Source: Hymenopellis radicata (Eukaryota > Basidiomycota > Agaricomycetes > Agaricales > Physalacriaceae). From it: a DNA stretch of 64,000 bases. A program made the position numbers and the translations under genes. Of this stretch, positions 36,619-48,019 are shown piece by piece (the stretch's first letter is position 1; every line of letters begins with the position of its first letter). Location of the stretch: positions 59,445-123,444 of the forward strand of contig JADNRX010000149.1 in assembly GCA_015501595.1 (NCBI GenBank), written 5' to 3'. The notes beneath the pieces were generated by a model that saw nothing but the letters and a program-made list of their open reading frames with translations, was not told the origin of the DNA and searched no databases.

Positions 36619-39204
36619 ATGCGACCATCTGCCTCCTCCTCGTCCACGCTCGAACTGGACCACCTGGATTATTCTTCGTCGTCGTATGTCCTTAAGCAAA
36701 TTGCTCGTGCCATTTTGTATTCTCACCACAGTTCCCAGACGCGTGGAAAGTGGGAAGCTTTTGGAGGACGAGGAGAAGGAATGGAATACCAGCGACTTTT
36801 ATGATGATTGGCAGGAGAAGGATGAGACGAGGAGTGCGCAGGATGAACCATCTCCGCGGCGGCCATCGCTTCGTCTGATGGTCGTGCATTTCCTCCATGG
36901 GATGTTGCTCTTGATAAGCATCTTCACGCTTCTCATTTCGTTTTGGCGCTGGAGCATAAAGTCGAGGTTGACACCGACAATGTGCGTATCTCTCGTCGCA
37001 TATACTGTAGCACGCCCGCTGAACTGTGATTCAGGTCAGCCAAGTCACCAGTATAATATCCATTGTCGTGCAGGTGTTCTTCACCGCGTGTATATTGCTC
37101 CTGTGTCTGCTGTCTAGTGCCGTTGCCATTGATGCTGCTATTCGCCATCGTGAGGAGCCGCTCTGTATAACGTGCCTTTCAGTCTAATTCGCCTACTAGC
37201 TCGTTCGATTATCGACCTCGACTTTCGTCTCCAAGCGTGGTATGGGGGAATGGGTCCAGCTATAGCGAACGGTATCTTCCGGATGTATCGCTTCCGACAA
37301 GTTTCCAGGAGTGTACTCTTTGGCGTACCCTTATATTTCATCATTGGCGAGGTCCTGAAGGTAACATCGTCTAGTGTCCTTGGTACGTCCCTTCCCACAC
37401 CAGCAAGGCAATGCTGTTGCTGATATGGCTTCCATCATAGGTATCAACATTTATAACACGACGACGCCTGTTGCCGGTTCTGCTCAGAGTCATATCGTGT
37501 GGTTTGAATACCCGAACCTTAATCATACGGATCATGATATTTATAACTGTTCTGCGGTCGACGATATGAACACTGGGTTTTATAAGGTACAGGATTTGTG
37601 GAAGGTCGGTGTTCTCGCTCTCAATGTTCTAATGTCTTTGACAAATGATACGTAGGTTTCGAAACAAATCCTCAGTCTGAACAACACGGGGAATGAAACT
37701 ACGCATCCCGGGTTGATTGGCAAGTAAGTCTTCCGAGCCAGCGTAGCGTGTAGAAATCTAATCGTCCGTAGCACCATTTACGATATCCCAGATTCGTCTC
37801 GTCCTTTTGATGTTGGTTCGTAGCGCCCCTTCTCGAGCTCCATTACTACGAAACTAACAAATCTTAAAGCACATCTGAACGGCACAAGAATGAACGTGCA
37901 CTGCTCCCACGTTAAACCCGACGATACCAGCTTTCAGCTCCAATACGGATCCGACGACATCTCAGGTCAATTCGCCGGATACTACGTTCGATGGACGGCA
38001 GACAATGCCGCGTACCCTTACGCCGAGATGCATAACAGGCCTCCATATGGAACGCCGAACTCCTCATATGTCAACATTTCTACCCTTGCGCCCATAACCT
38101 TCGACCGGGACATTACCCTGGGCGTACACATGTTGATGCAGAACTGGACCTACGACGAGTGGTGGCCAGACGACACAGGGTTCAAAGCTATTTCCAACCA
38201 AGTACTGTTCGTCTTGGCGGCACCTAACATCACTCTTCTTCTTCACGACTCGTCCGGGTCCGTCGCGTCCGTGAACCTCACCACCCTCGATTCCACCGAC
38301 GCTTGTTTGAACGTGTGCGGTGATAACAATCTGGATAAATACTCAGCAGAGTGTGTCGACTACATGCGCCAGCACACCGACTGCGTAGCCAATAGCGAAA
38401 CGTGGCATTTCCAAGCCGTTGGGTGCACCCTCCAGACGACACAGTCTACTCTGGCCGTCGCACAATCCGGATTGCTGGTGCCCGAAAGTTATTCGCGTAC
38501 CCAGCCTTCCAAGGCGCACGAGTGGGACGACTTCTTGCCTATCAATCCTCACGACGGATATGATTTCCTCGCGAACGAGTTTCTGGAGATGTTCGTACCC
38601 GCGCCGTGCTACGTAGACATGAGCAACAACACACAGTCCCAGGACCGGGACGTCATGTCCGCTGTCATCACCATGATTCTTCTGGACAATCAGGATCTCA
38701 CTTACTTCGAAAACACCCTAGCGAACATGACGGCCAGCTACCTGTGGAACGTCTGGCAGCAATGCGATTCCCCATTCAAATATGGGTGGTCGTATCCGCA
38801 ATGTTCTCCGAGATCTGACGACTTCGCTGCATCGCTCGTGACCACCGCGGCATACGACCGTCTTGAGACGAAGGCAAGACTGCAGATAGTACAATGGAAG
38901 GCGGCGGTGACGGTCCTGTGTGGGCTCGTCTTATTCTTTTTGGCGTTTTATCTGCTTGGGACGGCCACCGATAGTCGGGTGGGTGTGCCGTTACGAGAGG
39001 CGAGGTTCATGGAAACGTCGCGGTTGTTAAAAGATTCTTCCATACCCGAAGTTGTCAGCACGGCTGCTCCTGGGTTTGAAAACAAGTCGATAAGGTGGGT
39101 TTTCTGAGGGCATCATCTACTTCATTGAGGCGCTAACTGATCTTCTCAGGTATATCCGTAACGGTGCTGAAGAGAGGAAGGCGCGTCTGGATATATATAA
39201 GTAG
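36619..39204 (+). CDS. large glycosylated membrane protein, function unknown
   Basis: Nine exons join in phase to give 712 residues: 36619-36683, 36739-36981, 37040-37149, 37200-37382, 37441-37586, 37656-37723, 37772-37815, 37870-39094 and 39150-39204. Hydrophobic segments: LMVVHFLHGMLLLISIFTLL, VVQVFFTACILLLCLLSSAV, and near VLFGVPLYFIIGEVL. A ~450-residue region rich in N-x-S/T sites (NTTT, NHT, NCS, NLT, NMT) probably faces outside. A last segment (AVTVLCGLVLFFLAFYLLG) is followed by a short cytosolic tail. Many cysteines suggest disulfides. I know this layout only as an uncharacterised fungal membrane protein; receptor or wall-sensor roles are guesses. Confidence 0.75.
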
Positions 39205-41458
39205 GAGATGTGGGACCTCTATTCTAGACATGACATTTTATATATGTAACGTGGAAGAATGGTTCAGCATTGTAACGTTGCCGACATTGTTGTCCTTGAC
39301 ATTGAAGTACGCAAGCTCAGCGCCAGTGACAGCTGGGAGTTCTGGTACTGCGACACGTCGATGCACCTTACCAAAGACGTTTATAATCCACCGCTCACGT
39401 ATTGGAGAAAGGCTTCGCGGTGCGTCTTGTCTTGTTTTTGCTGTTCTTCGGAATCCATTTGCTCTACCCATATGTTGAATATTCAACATCAGCGTTAACA
39501 CGGCATGACAATCGGATGGCGAAGGTCAAGCGCGTTTTGAGCAGCTGAAAGACGTGTGGAGCACGCCACAGTTGTACTAATTCCGTCGACGTATCGTGAA
39601 CGACCTGTTCAAACTTGGGAGACAGCGTGTTAAGTATACGTACAAAAGACCACACCACTGAGAGGCCTCAAAGTAACAGTCGGAATTCCGTAGTCGCTTT
39701 TGCTCGATGTGACTGTGGAGGGGATCATGGGATTCAAGCCAGACTTTCCTTCTAACCACTCCACAGTCGTTCATTCGCGTCACACTGGCATACTTCCTAA
39801 CATCATCCTAAAGCGCTAAGCCAGCAAGTGAGCGCCTGCAAGTCGATACTATGTAATCTGTGACGTTGCTACGAGTCAATCGGACAGCTCAGTCAACCCA
39901 CCTTACACCCGCGGAACACGTGTTTCCGGAGTGAGGATACCAAGACTAGGCCTCCCTCACGAACGCAAATGAGTTGGGTAAGACTCATCCTAAATTGAAC
40001 ATTGTACTAGGCCCACATACCGCGGATGAGGAGTGAGCGAATGTCCGGCGCCACCCTCGAGGTCGGTGAGGATCCAGCTAGGGTAATGATAGGTGGAAGG
40101 CTTAATCCGGCCGTCAGCGCTGAATACTAGAAGACATTTAGCCTTGATTACCGGAGGAAGAGAAGCAGAGGCGGCGGAGAAAAGTGGGTGATAGTAGTGG
40201 GACTTGCGGGCATGACGGTGCATCGTTAGGCCTTGGGTACAGAGGGACTGGGCATATAATAAATTTTGCGTGAGTGCCGGACTCGGATGGGCTGGACCCT
40301 TGCGCCTTCCACGAATAGACATGGTAGTAATGAGCTTGAATAATGGACTCACTGTACTGCGTTCTGCACCGGCCGAGAGTGAGGTCCTCGTTGCGAGAAG
40401 ACTGGCACCGGAGGTAGTATTGAGCCACTTACCTGATCATTATGTTCGCGGCGGAGCCTCGTCTTCTTCTTCGGCACCTTCGGGGATGTTGAAATCATAG
40501 GCGACGTCAGTTCAAGGTTAGGTTAGAAGAGAGACGTATTTGGCCAGTGGTCGCCACCTCTAAAATTGGGTGCGTCGTTGCGGGGGCATCAAGCGACATG
40601 ATGAACGAGGAGCTGGTAGGCATTGTACTGCATGCCGTTCGACGTGCCAGTGAGTACGAACTCTGTACAACTTCAATTCAGTCACTTACATGTCGGCAAC
40701 AGTTTCAAGTGTAGGCCTGTGATTCAATGCAGAGCCTCACGACACTCGAGGGCGACGTGCTGATGTCATAGTGAGGTACGAATGAAGTCTAGCGCGGCAG
40801 GGAAACACCGAAACGTCCTACCTACCTCCATACGTAGAGGGTCGTTCATTCCACCGAGTCCAGGTTATGACAGACTTGAGTGCGACCGCCAACAGTGTGG
40901 ACGCCGAGCGAAGGGTACATCTATTGTAGGCGAAAGAGTCTGGAAGGATCGCGCATGAAGTTCTGTAGCTTGCTGATCACGAGAAGCAGGAAGAACTTCC
41001 TAGTGGAGGTTAACCTAGTCAATCTCCTCAGCGACGGCGGCGTGATTCTATACTTATTTCTTGGCGAGTCCGTCCACGTGCGCTCGGTACTGCGAACATT
41101 TGTGCCCGGTTTGCGGACGAGAGGGAAACAATCCGCAGAGGAAAGCGCGCCAGCCGGTCTCCTGACAAGGTCAGATAACAGTATAGAATACATTGGAGAC
41201 CGACATGGGACCAGCTGTCGAAAAACAGCAACTAATTCCCAGCCCTCGTTGACGTTGCAAGGGTGGCTGTGTCCATTTATTTGTCCGCTTCAAACAGGCT
41301 TCCCTCCCCTCCCATCTGGGTGTTTCCTCGAGCCTGGGCTAGCTGGAAACCGCGTTGCTAATCAGGGTCTCAAAGTCCGGCTTCCTCCGGTACGTCCTTT
41401 CGCGGTTTCTATCTGCAAGGGTCTGGTTCTGGCGTCTGCCGTAAACTACTGCCACTGG
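39205..41458. other. 2.2 kb region without supported gene
   Basis: A perfect 18-bp palindrome ATGTTGAATATTCAACAT is at 39472-39489. Open frames at 39259-39498 and 40880-41590 lack support (see rejected items). Confidence 0.45.
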
Positions 41459-41466
41459 TATAAAAG
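41459..41466 (+). promoter_or_regulatory. TATA box upstream of 41530 gene
   Basis: TATAAAAG lies 71 bp before ATG 41530. Confidence 0.65.
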
Positions 41467-41529
41467 CGCGCGCATCATGGCCACACCCTGCATTCGATTC
41501 CCATCGCACTTATTCACCACACTGCTACT

Positions 41530-41839
41530 ATGGGTGCCGACTGCCTTCATCATCATCATAACACGCGCGACGATGATGCTGCCGCCTTGACCACGCCGGT
41601 GAACGCTACCAACAGCGGCCCCAATGCTGCCATTGTGGCTGGCGCGGTGATCACGAGCCGGATTGCCCATTCAGGCCGCCTGTCGCAAAGTAGAATTCAA
41701 CTGAGGTCGAGGTACGCTGTTTCTGTTTCTGTTTCCATCGGTGTTTCTGATGCTAAATTTCGTGTCTTCTAGCTTGCTCACCCTCCTCGTTGATGATTCT
41801 ACCCCACCACCACCACCGATACCCACGCTCCGTCGCTAA
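41530..41839 (+). CDS. small His/Asp-rich N-terminal protein
   Basis: Exons 41530-41711 and 41773-41839 join in phase to give 82 residues. The N-terminus (MGADCLHHHHNTRDDDAA) clusters His, Asp and Cys, which could bind metal ions. A mildly hydrophobic stretch (AAIVAGAVITSRIA) and a Pro-rich end follow. A strong TATA box upstream supports a short, regulated transcript. No family recognised. Confidence 0.5.
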
Positions 41840-42641
41840 TTTCGAATTTCTGATTTTCCCCGCTCATCGTATCTCATGCTCGTTAATCGCTGTACACGGC
41901 CATTTGTATTCCTACAGGAGGAGGAAGGAAGGAAGGAAGAAAGGGAAAGAAGCATAACCGTGTTGTATAACTAGCTAATAGTTCCGTTTGAAATAACGCT
42001 TTCTTCGTTTCTGAATCTCTGGCGCGATGATGCGATGGTGATTGCAGGGACGGAGGAAATACAAATAAATAAGCAGTTCTTATCATTCGGGTGCCTAGGT
42101 GCCTTCCCCAGCTCCGTCATCGATGACCATCGGATAAAGATAATCGACAGTATCCTTGGACACACACATGGCGGGAGCGAGGAGGACAATAGCTGCACCT
42201 CCACGTTGCCGATGGGTTATATATTTAGGCTTCCTATCAAGTGGTGCCCGCCTGCGCGATGTACAACTGATTATCAGCCCGAGTGTTTTCGGAACTCGAA
42301 CACGATACGTGTTACATGAATCTGTACGCAACGTTCTTGACCTGGGTTCGACTCGGCTCCGCGCAGGCTCAAGAGCAAACTGGTTCACAGCACTAGGAGT
42401 TTTGAAATAGCGTCTTGGCTCCTGAGAATCTTTACTCTTCGACTCGGATCAAGTTCGAGTCACCATCGATTGCTTGGAAGTAATGTGCATAAGGCGTTCT
42501 AGTCCCAGAGTCGTGCTCCGTACTAGTTGAGGCCGAACGCGGGCCACCGCGTAGGGGACACGCAGATCATAGTATCATACCGCCGCCACTGCCCTCACAA
42601 GGATGAAAAGCGCAAAAAAGATTGAATTGTAGTCTCGGTGA

Positions 42642-42733
42642 TGCATTAAGGGGGAATCGAACCCCCGGCGGGTCGAATGAATGTGGCCATTTGGGAATGG
42701 CAACGACCCAGGTTACCACTACCCCATTAATGC
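42642..42733 (-). tRNA. tRNA-Gly(GCC) with 21-nt intron, copy 1
   Basis: Acceptor stem GCATTAA/TTAATGC, D stem GGGT/ACCT, anticodon stem GGTCG/CGACC with loop TTGCCAT, anticodon GCC, T stem GGGGG/CCCCC with TTCGATT loop. Intron at 42677-42697, one base 3' of the anticodon as is normal for nuclear tRNA introns. Overall close to other fungal tRNA-Gly(GCC). The 3' flank ends in a T-rich stretch with TTTTTTGCGC and is shared with copy 3. Confidence 0.93.
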
Positions 42734-42786
42734 ATACTTTCTCTCTGCGAGGTAGTTCACCATTCTTTGCTGATATCAAATAGGTT

Positions 42787-43092
42787 TCAACTTTCAAGAC
42801 TAGCTACAGTGCTGTCCTCATAAGTATACCCCTTCGTCGGCCATGCTTCAATAACACAAAACCCCGGATTATCTCCCTTATACACAACCTCCCTCACCCA
42901 CCTCTGCCGATCCGCCTTCTCAAACCGCGGCCTCTGCACGACACACAAGCGACACCCACGCTTCTTCCTCGCCTCTGAAAACTTGCCTCGCGGAAAGGGA
43001 ACGACAACCCCTAGTTCGGTGGTGAAGCACTGAAAGCATCGGGTATGACGGCAGCTTTGGCACACTCGGAAAGAGCTCCCTCTGTTTTTCAC
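42787..43092 (-). CDS. possible Cys-rich terminal exon
   Basis: An open minus-strand frame after an AACAG acceptor-like site near 43079 encodes FRVCQSCRHTRCFQCFTTEL, a CxxC...CxxC pattern, then GCRLCVV. The end at 42787 is a normal stop. It looks zinc-finger-like, but upstream exons cannot be assigned and it lies beside a tRNA gene. It may be a relic. Confidence 0.35.
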   Translation of the reverse strand: MKNRGSSFRVCQSCRHTRCFQCFTTELGVVVPFPRGKFSEARKKRGCRLCVVQRPRFEKADRQRWVREVVYKGDNPGFCVIEAWPTKGYTYEDSTVASLES

Positions 43093-43327
43093 ACAAATCG
43101 AGGTACTCCGTCGTGTAGCACGGCGTTTTGCATAAGGAGGCTAGGACTCGTTCATGCGATGAAAGCAAGAAAAATGGTCGATCGGGGGTAAATTCGGATT
43201 CGAATGTGAGTGGCGAGACTCGGACCGCCAACAGTACAGTGATGCGGGAAACTCTTGTTGCGTTCCGCATCTTCATTCGCGCCAACTCCTGTACAATCGC
43301 GAATCAATGACGAAGCCATCTCTTGTA

Positions 43328-43560
43328 CTGTGCCATTTCATTCAATTCGTCGGTCACAGGTCACAGCGACCGGCGAAACGACGAAATGTCACAGTAGTCA
43401 CTCAAAATTTCGCTCAAAATGCTCTGGCGGGGCCCCCGACAGCCCCCCGACGCGGCTCCGCCGCGTCGGCAATTACCCGATATGGTAATTCGACGAAACC
43501 AAAATTTCGTCTCGGTGGTCACAGGTCACACCACGCGACGAATTGAACGAAATTGGACAG
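43328..43560. mobile_element. MITE, Tc1/mariner-like, 233 bp with TA target site
   Basis: Terminal inverted repeats of 25 bp (22 matches): CTGTGCCATTTCATTCAATTCGTCG-type at the left and its partner CTGTCCAATTTCGTTCAATT-type read inward from 43560. TA dinucleotides flank both ends (43326-43327, 43561-43562). Inside are GGTCACAGGTCACA near both ends and a GC hairpin at 43447-43469. No coding capacity; it would need a transposase supplied elsewhere. Confidence 0.8.
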
Positions 43561-43779
43561 TATTCCATGAATGCACTTGGTACCATCCCTCAATTTGCTG
43601 CAACGTCTTCTTCATGCTTCAAATCTCACCACCTAGACTCGGCGCAGGTGAAAAGGAAGATAATCCGCGGTTAGGTAGGTGACTGACGAAGGGACAGGAA
43701 GCCCAGGAACGTTAGCGCTCTCGTGAGCTGAGAACTGTTGTAGTTTTCGCAGATAGGCCGTACACGTCCTTCACTTGTC

Positions 43780-43870
43780 GCATTAATGGGGTAGTGGTAA
43801 CCTGGGTCGTTGCCATCACATGAGGGCTCGTTGTTGTCGACTCGCCGGGGGTTCGATTCCCCTTAATGCA
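43780..43870 (+). tRNA. tRNA-Gly(GCC) with 21-nt intron, copy 2 (degenerate)
   Basis: Same layout as the other copies; anticodon GCC at 43812-43814, intron 43816-43836. The T stem has lost one C on its 3' side (CCCC against GGGGG) and the anticodon stem has one G-T pair (CGACT). It may be a pseudogene or poorly stable. The acceptor stem is intact. Confidence 0.8.
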
Positions 43871-44209
43871 TGTCACCTCGTGGTCTCCACGTCTTTTTGT
43901 TCCTGGCTTCGCTGGCATTTTCCCCTTCCTACTGTGGCGACGATTTTCGCTATCGTGCTGGATTCGTGTCATCTGCTTCATTGTACATATCTCTCCCCGT
44001 CACCCGTGTTTTAGGATGAGGCACTTGTTTTCCAAAGGCCAGCACGAATTGGGAGCATGTCTTCTATTTCGCGGTGCTCTCTAGTTTCCGTATGAGATGT
44101 ACATTCGTTGACTTCAATCTGGAGCGCGTAGATTCACAAACAATTGAATAAATAAGTATGCACATATATATATATACTGCGGTCATGAAAACAGTGTGTC
44201 GTAAGTATG

Positions 44210-45887
44210 CTAAATCTTCAACTCCCTAAAGCCCCTGACATCGACCCTCCCAGCGCCATTGGTGGTCCACTCGCCCTCGCCGTCCATCTCCTCCTGCTTG
44301 ACGCGCACGCTCACCTGGCTCGGATGCCTCCCCCCCGGTATACGTATCACTCCCGCACCCGTCCCTCTCGGGGGCGGACTCTTGAGCTTGTACTGTTTCG
44401 GCAGACCGAGCTTCTTGCGCTGGCGTCGCGTCAACTTTGGCTGGGGCTCCGGCGAGGAAGAGGAGGTAGAGGCGCGCCCGGGGGAGTCGGGGGAGAGGGA
44501 CGGCGTCTCCTCTTCTTCCTCGCTCAACTCGCTCAGCTCGGCGTCGAGATCAAGACATGCCTCGCGCAGACGTCGGCGTTTCCGCTCTTCGCCTTCTTCG
44601 CCCTCGACGAGGGTCCGCTTGGGGGAGCGCTCCCACCGCTCTTCGGGTACGGCGCGCGCGGCGGAGGAGGAACGCGGTGCGGGAGTAGCCCGTGAGGACG
44701 GCGTAGGTGATGGAGAAGATGGCGGGGTCGGTTTGGATGAAGACGGGATGGGTGTGAGAGGGGATGATGAAGATGTAGATGATGAGTACGGGGAAGATGA
44801 TGACGAGGAGGATGAGCTTGGGGCTAATGAGGAAGCCTGTGAGGATGGTGGGACCGACGATGGTGGGACCGACGACTCGGGCTCTGGCAGCTTGAGTCTG
44901 ATCTTTGTGATCCTCGGTTTCTTGGTCGACGCGGCTTTAACCTGCCGCTTTTTCGCATTCTTCGATACCCCTACCAAACGCGTTAATAACAATCAGAACG
45001 ACGATAAACGACATACCGTAATCAGGCGGCAAGTCCTCTCCAGGTGCAGGCCCAGGGGACTCGACAACACAAGGCAGCCCCGCATGCGGCCCGCGCAGAT
45101 TGCGGATGCTCGAAAAGTGCTCCCAGTCGTGGTACGCCACATACAGCGTCGGCCCGCTCTCCGCCTCCGTCTGCCCAAACAGCGACGGCCCGTCCTCTTC
45201 CTCCAGCTTCACTTTCACTTTCTCCTTCTCCTTCTTTTCCGCGCCCCTCCTTCTACTACTCCTCCTCGGCTCCGGATCCTCCTCTAAACCAGCCTCCTTC
45301 TCTTCCTCCTTGACAACAGGCTGGGGTGAGATGACATAGACGAGTCCCGGTTGGATGACCTTGACGTGCCGCTGCGTCAGATGCGCAAACGCCGATAGCT
45401 CCATGTGTCCGCCGTACGTCGCTGTATCCTCTCCTCAGTCAAAGCTAATTTAATAAACGACAAGACATACCATTCTGCCTCATACCCCTCAAATAACCAT
45501 CCATGCCGCCCTTGCCAAACTCGTCCACATCCACAAAGCCCTCATAGCGCTCCCGGTGCGCGTCGATCCAGTCGCAGATATCTTGCCGCACCTTTCCAAC
45601 ACAGTCTAACGGGGGCGGGCGCTAAACAGCACAACGGGCGCACCTTTCCATGCATCCCCTCGCTCCCGTAATACTGATCACTAAGCGCCCGGAACAGGCA
45701 ATTCCCATCCCCCAGCGTCGGCGCCGCGTACAGCCCCAGCGACCGCAGCTGCGACGTCAGGAGCGGCGTCGAGGACAGCGGGTCCGTCACCAACTGGCAC
45801 AGCATCAGCGTACACATCTCCCACAATCCAATAACGCACCTTGTTCCCGCTGCTCCGCGTAGACCTCTTTGGCCGCGTCTTTGCCAT
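44210..45887 (-). CDS. OTU-family cysteine deubiquitinase
   Basis: Five exons join in phase to give 494 residues: 45840-45887, 45644-45793, 45471-45591, 45017-45421 and 44210-44970. OTU catalytic motif GDGNCLFRALSDQYYG with Asp45 and nucleophile Cys48, TYGGHMELSAFAHL, and the His loop YVAYHDWEHFSSIRN with His ~208. The pattern is closest to OTUD3-like proteases that remove ubiquitin chains. Between them lies an acidic/basic insertion (PEPRRSSRRRGAEKKEKEKV). The C-terminal 270 residues are disordered: long Ser runs, Pro, and an acidic block LSELSEEEEET. It also carries a possible nuclear signal, RRQRKKLGLPKQ. Alternative long plus-strand frames are antisense shadows. Confidence 0.9.
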
Positions 45888-46127
45888 CGTCTGTATATGC
45901 CCCTATAAAGTCCTGCCGTAGTCGTAGCGCGATCCACCAGCCTGTCGTGCGAGATCTAATCCGAATCGTCCTGATGGTCGTCCAAAGCCAACCACCACAA
46001 TAGCCGCTACCCGGGGTCTCGGCATCCAGACACGGGACCCCAGACACTGCCCCCTCCTGCGTCCGTTATTGTTTGAAAAGTGCTAGACAGAATACACTGC
46101 CGCCGGTCAAAGTCGCGGACTGCAATG

Positions 46128-46548
46128 TAGGGTAGTGGAAACAACCTAGGTTACAGTACCAAGAGGTTGTTTCCCGGTAAATTACCGGTTATTTACCGGT
46201 TTGTAACCTAAGGCTGTTGGAGGTAGGTTATTTACCTGCACGTGACATATCCACGTGATGTGTGGCGCACGGCAAAAAGGCAGTATGCACTATATTCAGA
46301 CCCAGAACAATTACTATTGCCATTAAAATCTATCTAATTCTGATGGGACCAGGGCAGTGTGAGATCTGGAGGAGAAAGATTGAAAATACTTGACGGCTGC
46401 TGCATGGCACTTGCTCCCGCGGAGACGTCACGTGAGAATATCACGTGCCGGTAAATAACCGTTTTTAACCGGTAAATAACCTAGACCTCTGGGAGGGTAG
46501 GTAAATAACGGTTATTTACCACCCCCCGAGGTTATTTCCACGACCCTA
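46128..46548. mobile_element. MITE, hAT-like, 421 bp with 8-bp target duplication
   Basis: Both ends carry TAGGGT(A/C)GTGGAAA(C/T)AACCT (about 20 bp, 2 mismatches). The identical 8-bp duplication CTGCAATG is at 46120-46127 and 46549-46556. Subterminal inverted motifs include GGTAAAT/ATTTACC repeats and GCACGTGACATATCCACGTG matched in reverse by TCACGTGAGAATATCACGTG, so the ends fold for over 100 bp. No coding frame. Eight-base duplication and TAGGG ends point to the hAT superfamily. Confidence 0.88.
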
Positions 46549-46615
46549 CTGCAATGTCAAGTTGATGTCAAGGATGAAAAGCGCAAAAAGAGAAAAGAGC
46601 AGGTACTATATGATA

Positions 46616-46706
46616 TGCATTAAGGGGGAATCGAACCCCCGGCGGGTCGAGGAATCAAGTTATTACTCCATGGCAACGACCCAGGTTACCACTACCCCAT
46701 TAATGC
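46616..46706 (-). tRNA. tRNA-Gly(GCC) with 20-nt intron, copy 3
   Basis: All stems as in copy 1; intron 46651-46670. It starts 60 bp after the end of the hAT-like MITE. The 3' flank GGATGAAAAGCGCAAAAA is the same as for copy 1, so the two arose by duplication including flank. Confidence 0.93.
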
Positions 46707-47260
46707 ATGTCTCAGTGCAGTACCACTCTTTTCTCAGCGTCTATTGTAAACTCTAGGCATCCAGAGGAGAATATTAATGTGCTTTTAGTTCAGATGGTAT
46801 ACTCTCTACTGATTGCGAGTAAAGGAGATGCTATGTACACAAAACCTGGTCGAGTGAGCAATCGGAAGACATGTCGCCACATCGGAAGGTGAGACACGAG
46901 CAGGCGTACATGCCTTAATCCGGATGATCGATAAAGTGTTTGACCTGAATTGAGACAGGACATTTCGGTAGTACGCGAACCGGCCTGATGCACAGCTCTT
47001 CTCAATCAATAAAGCACAGCAAGCCTCTCACCGCATCAATGCTGTATCCACCTATCCAGCACCTTGTCCCGTTCACCTCAGCCTCCGCAGTACCTGAACC
47101 TGCCCGGTAACATTTGACACAGTGCTCGAGATGTAAAGGATTGTCATCAAAGTGCAACCGATCGTCTCCTTCCTCCCTCCTCCTTTCCTCCCCGGACTAC
47201 TCAAACAAAAGGCACACATGAAGAAGACGCGTGCAGATTCGTGTACCTGGAGGAGTGTGC

Positions 47261-47352
47261 GCATTAATGGGGTAGTGGTAACCTGGGTCGTTGCCATTAG
47301 AATGCATAGCCGTTGCATCGACCCGCCGGGGGTTCGATTCCCCCTTAATGCA
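47261..47352 (+). tRNA. tRNA-Gly(GCC) with 21-nt intron, copy 4
   Basis: Perfect stems, anticodon GCC at 47293-47295, intron 47297-47317. No 3' flank similarity with copies 1 and 3 was noticed. Confidence 0.93.
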
Positions 47353-48019
47353 TGTCGTGCCAAGCAGAGTTTTGCTGATTGATCCCGACACTGGTTTTTG
47401 CACGCTGAGTGTACGGTCACACCTAAAGAACACCTACCTCTTCTCCGGCTTGAACCAATTCATCACTCCTCCTCCTCGTCTGGTATCTCATTCCCATTCA
47501 ACAATCCGACATTCATACTAACACCCACTGGTCAACGGCACTCGTAGACTACGCGCTTTACGCCGTAGACACTCCTGTTGCAGGTTGAACTTGGGAGGAC
47601 GAGAGTAAGTAATACACCCCCAATGCGCGATGTTCTCCACCGCGTCCGTATCTCTCTAGGTACACGGGAAGCATCAAAGCGGGGAGTGGTGAAAGTCGAT
47701 GTTGAAGTTTGGTAATGACGGAGCATAGTAGTACGCACTTTCAGTCCATATGGCAGTTCATTCAGCCTTGAGAGTCCTTTCTCGAGTATTATAAATGAGA
47801 GCAGGAATGAAGCATTGTCGCGTTATGCAGTACATACGCTCGAGTCGCGGCATAAGAGCAATGGGAAGGCAATTCAGACGGCGAGCGGTGGGTGCCATCC
47901 TAACGCGGTGGTGATATGGGCTATGAATTTGTACAAGTGCGATGAACAGTACGAAGGACCAGTGAAGCACAATCCGATCAGAAAATATTGTGATAAGATG
48001 AGAGCACTAAACGCACAGG

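Noticed and set aside
39259..39498. 79-residue plus-strand frame near the membrane gene
   Set aside because: Lies after the spliced stop at 39204; no acceptor gives a consistent joint, and no domain is seen.
40880..41590. 236-residue plus-strand frame
   Set aside because: No domain, poor composition, runs through the TATA box and start of the better supported 41530 gene.
44169..44176. TA-rich run near 44165-44177 as a promoter
   Set aside because: It is a short (TA)n microsatellite beyond the stop of the OTU gene, not upstream of a start.
44259..45287. 342-residue plus-strand frame
   Set aside because: Antisense to the OTU gene; low-complexity Glu/Asp/Gly and Ser runs are shadows of the opposite strand.
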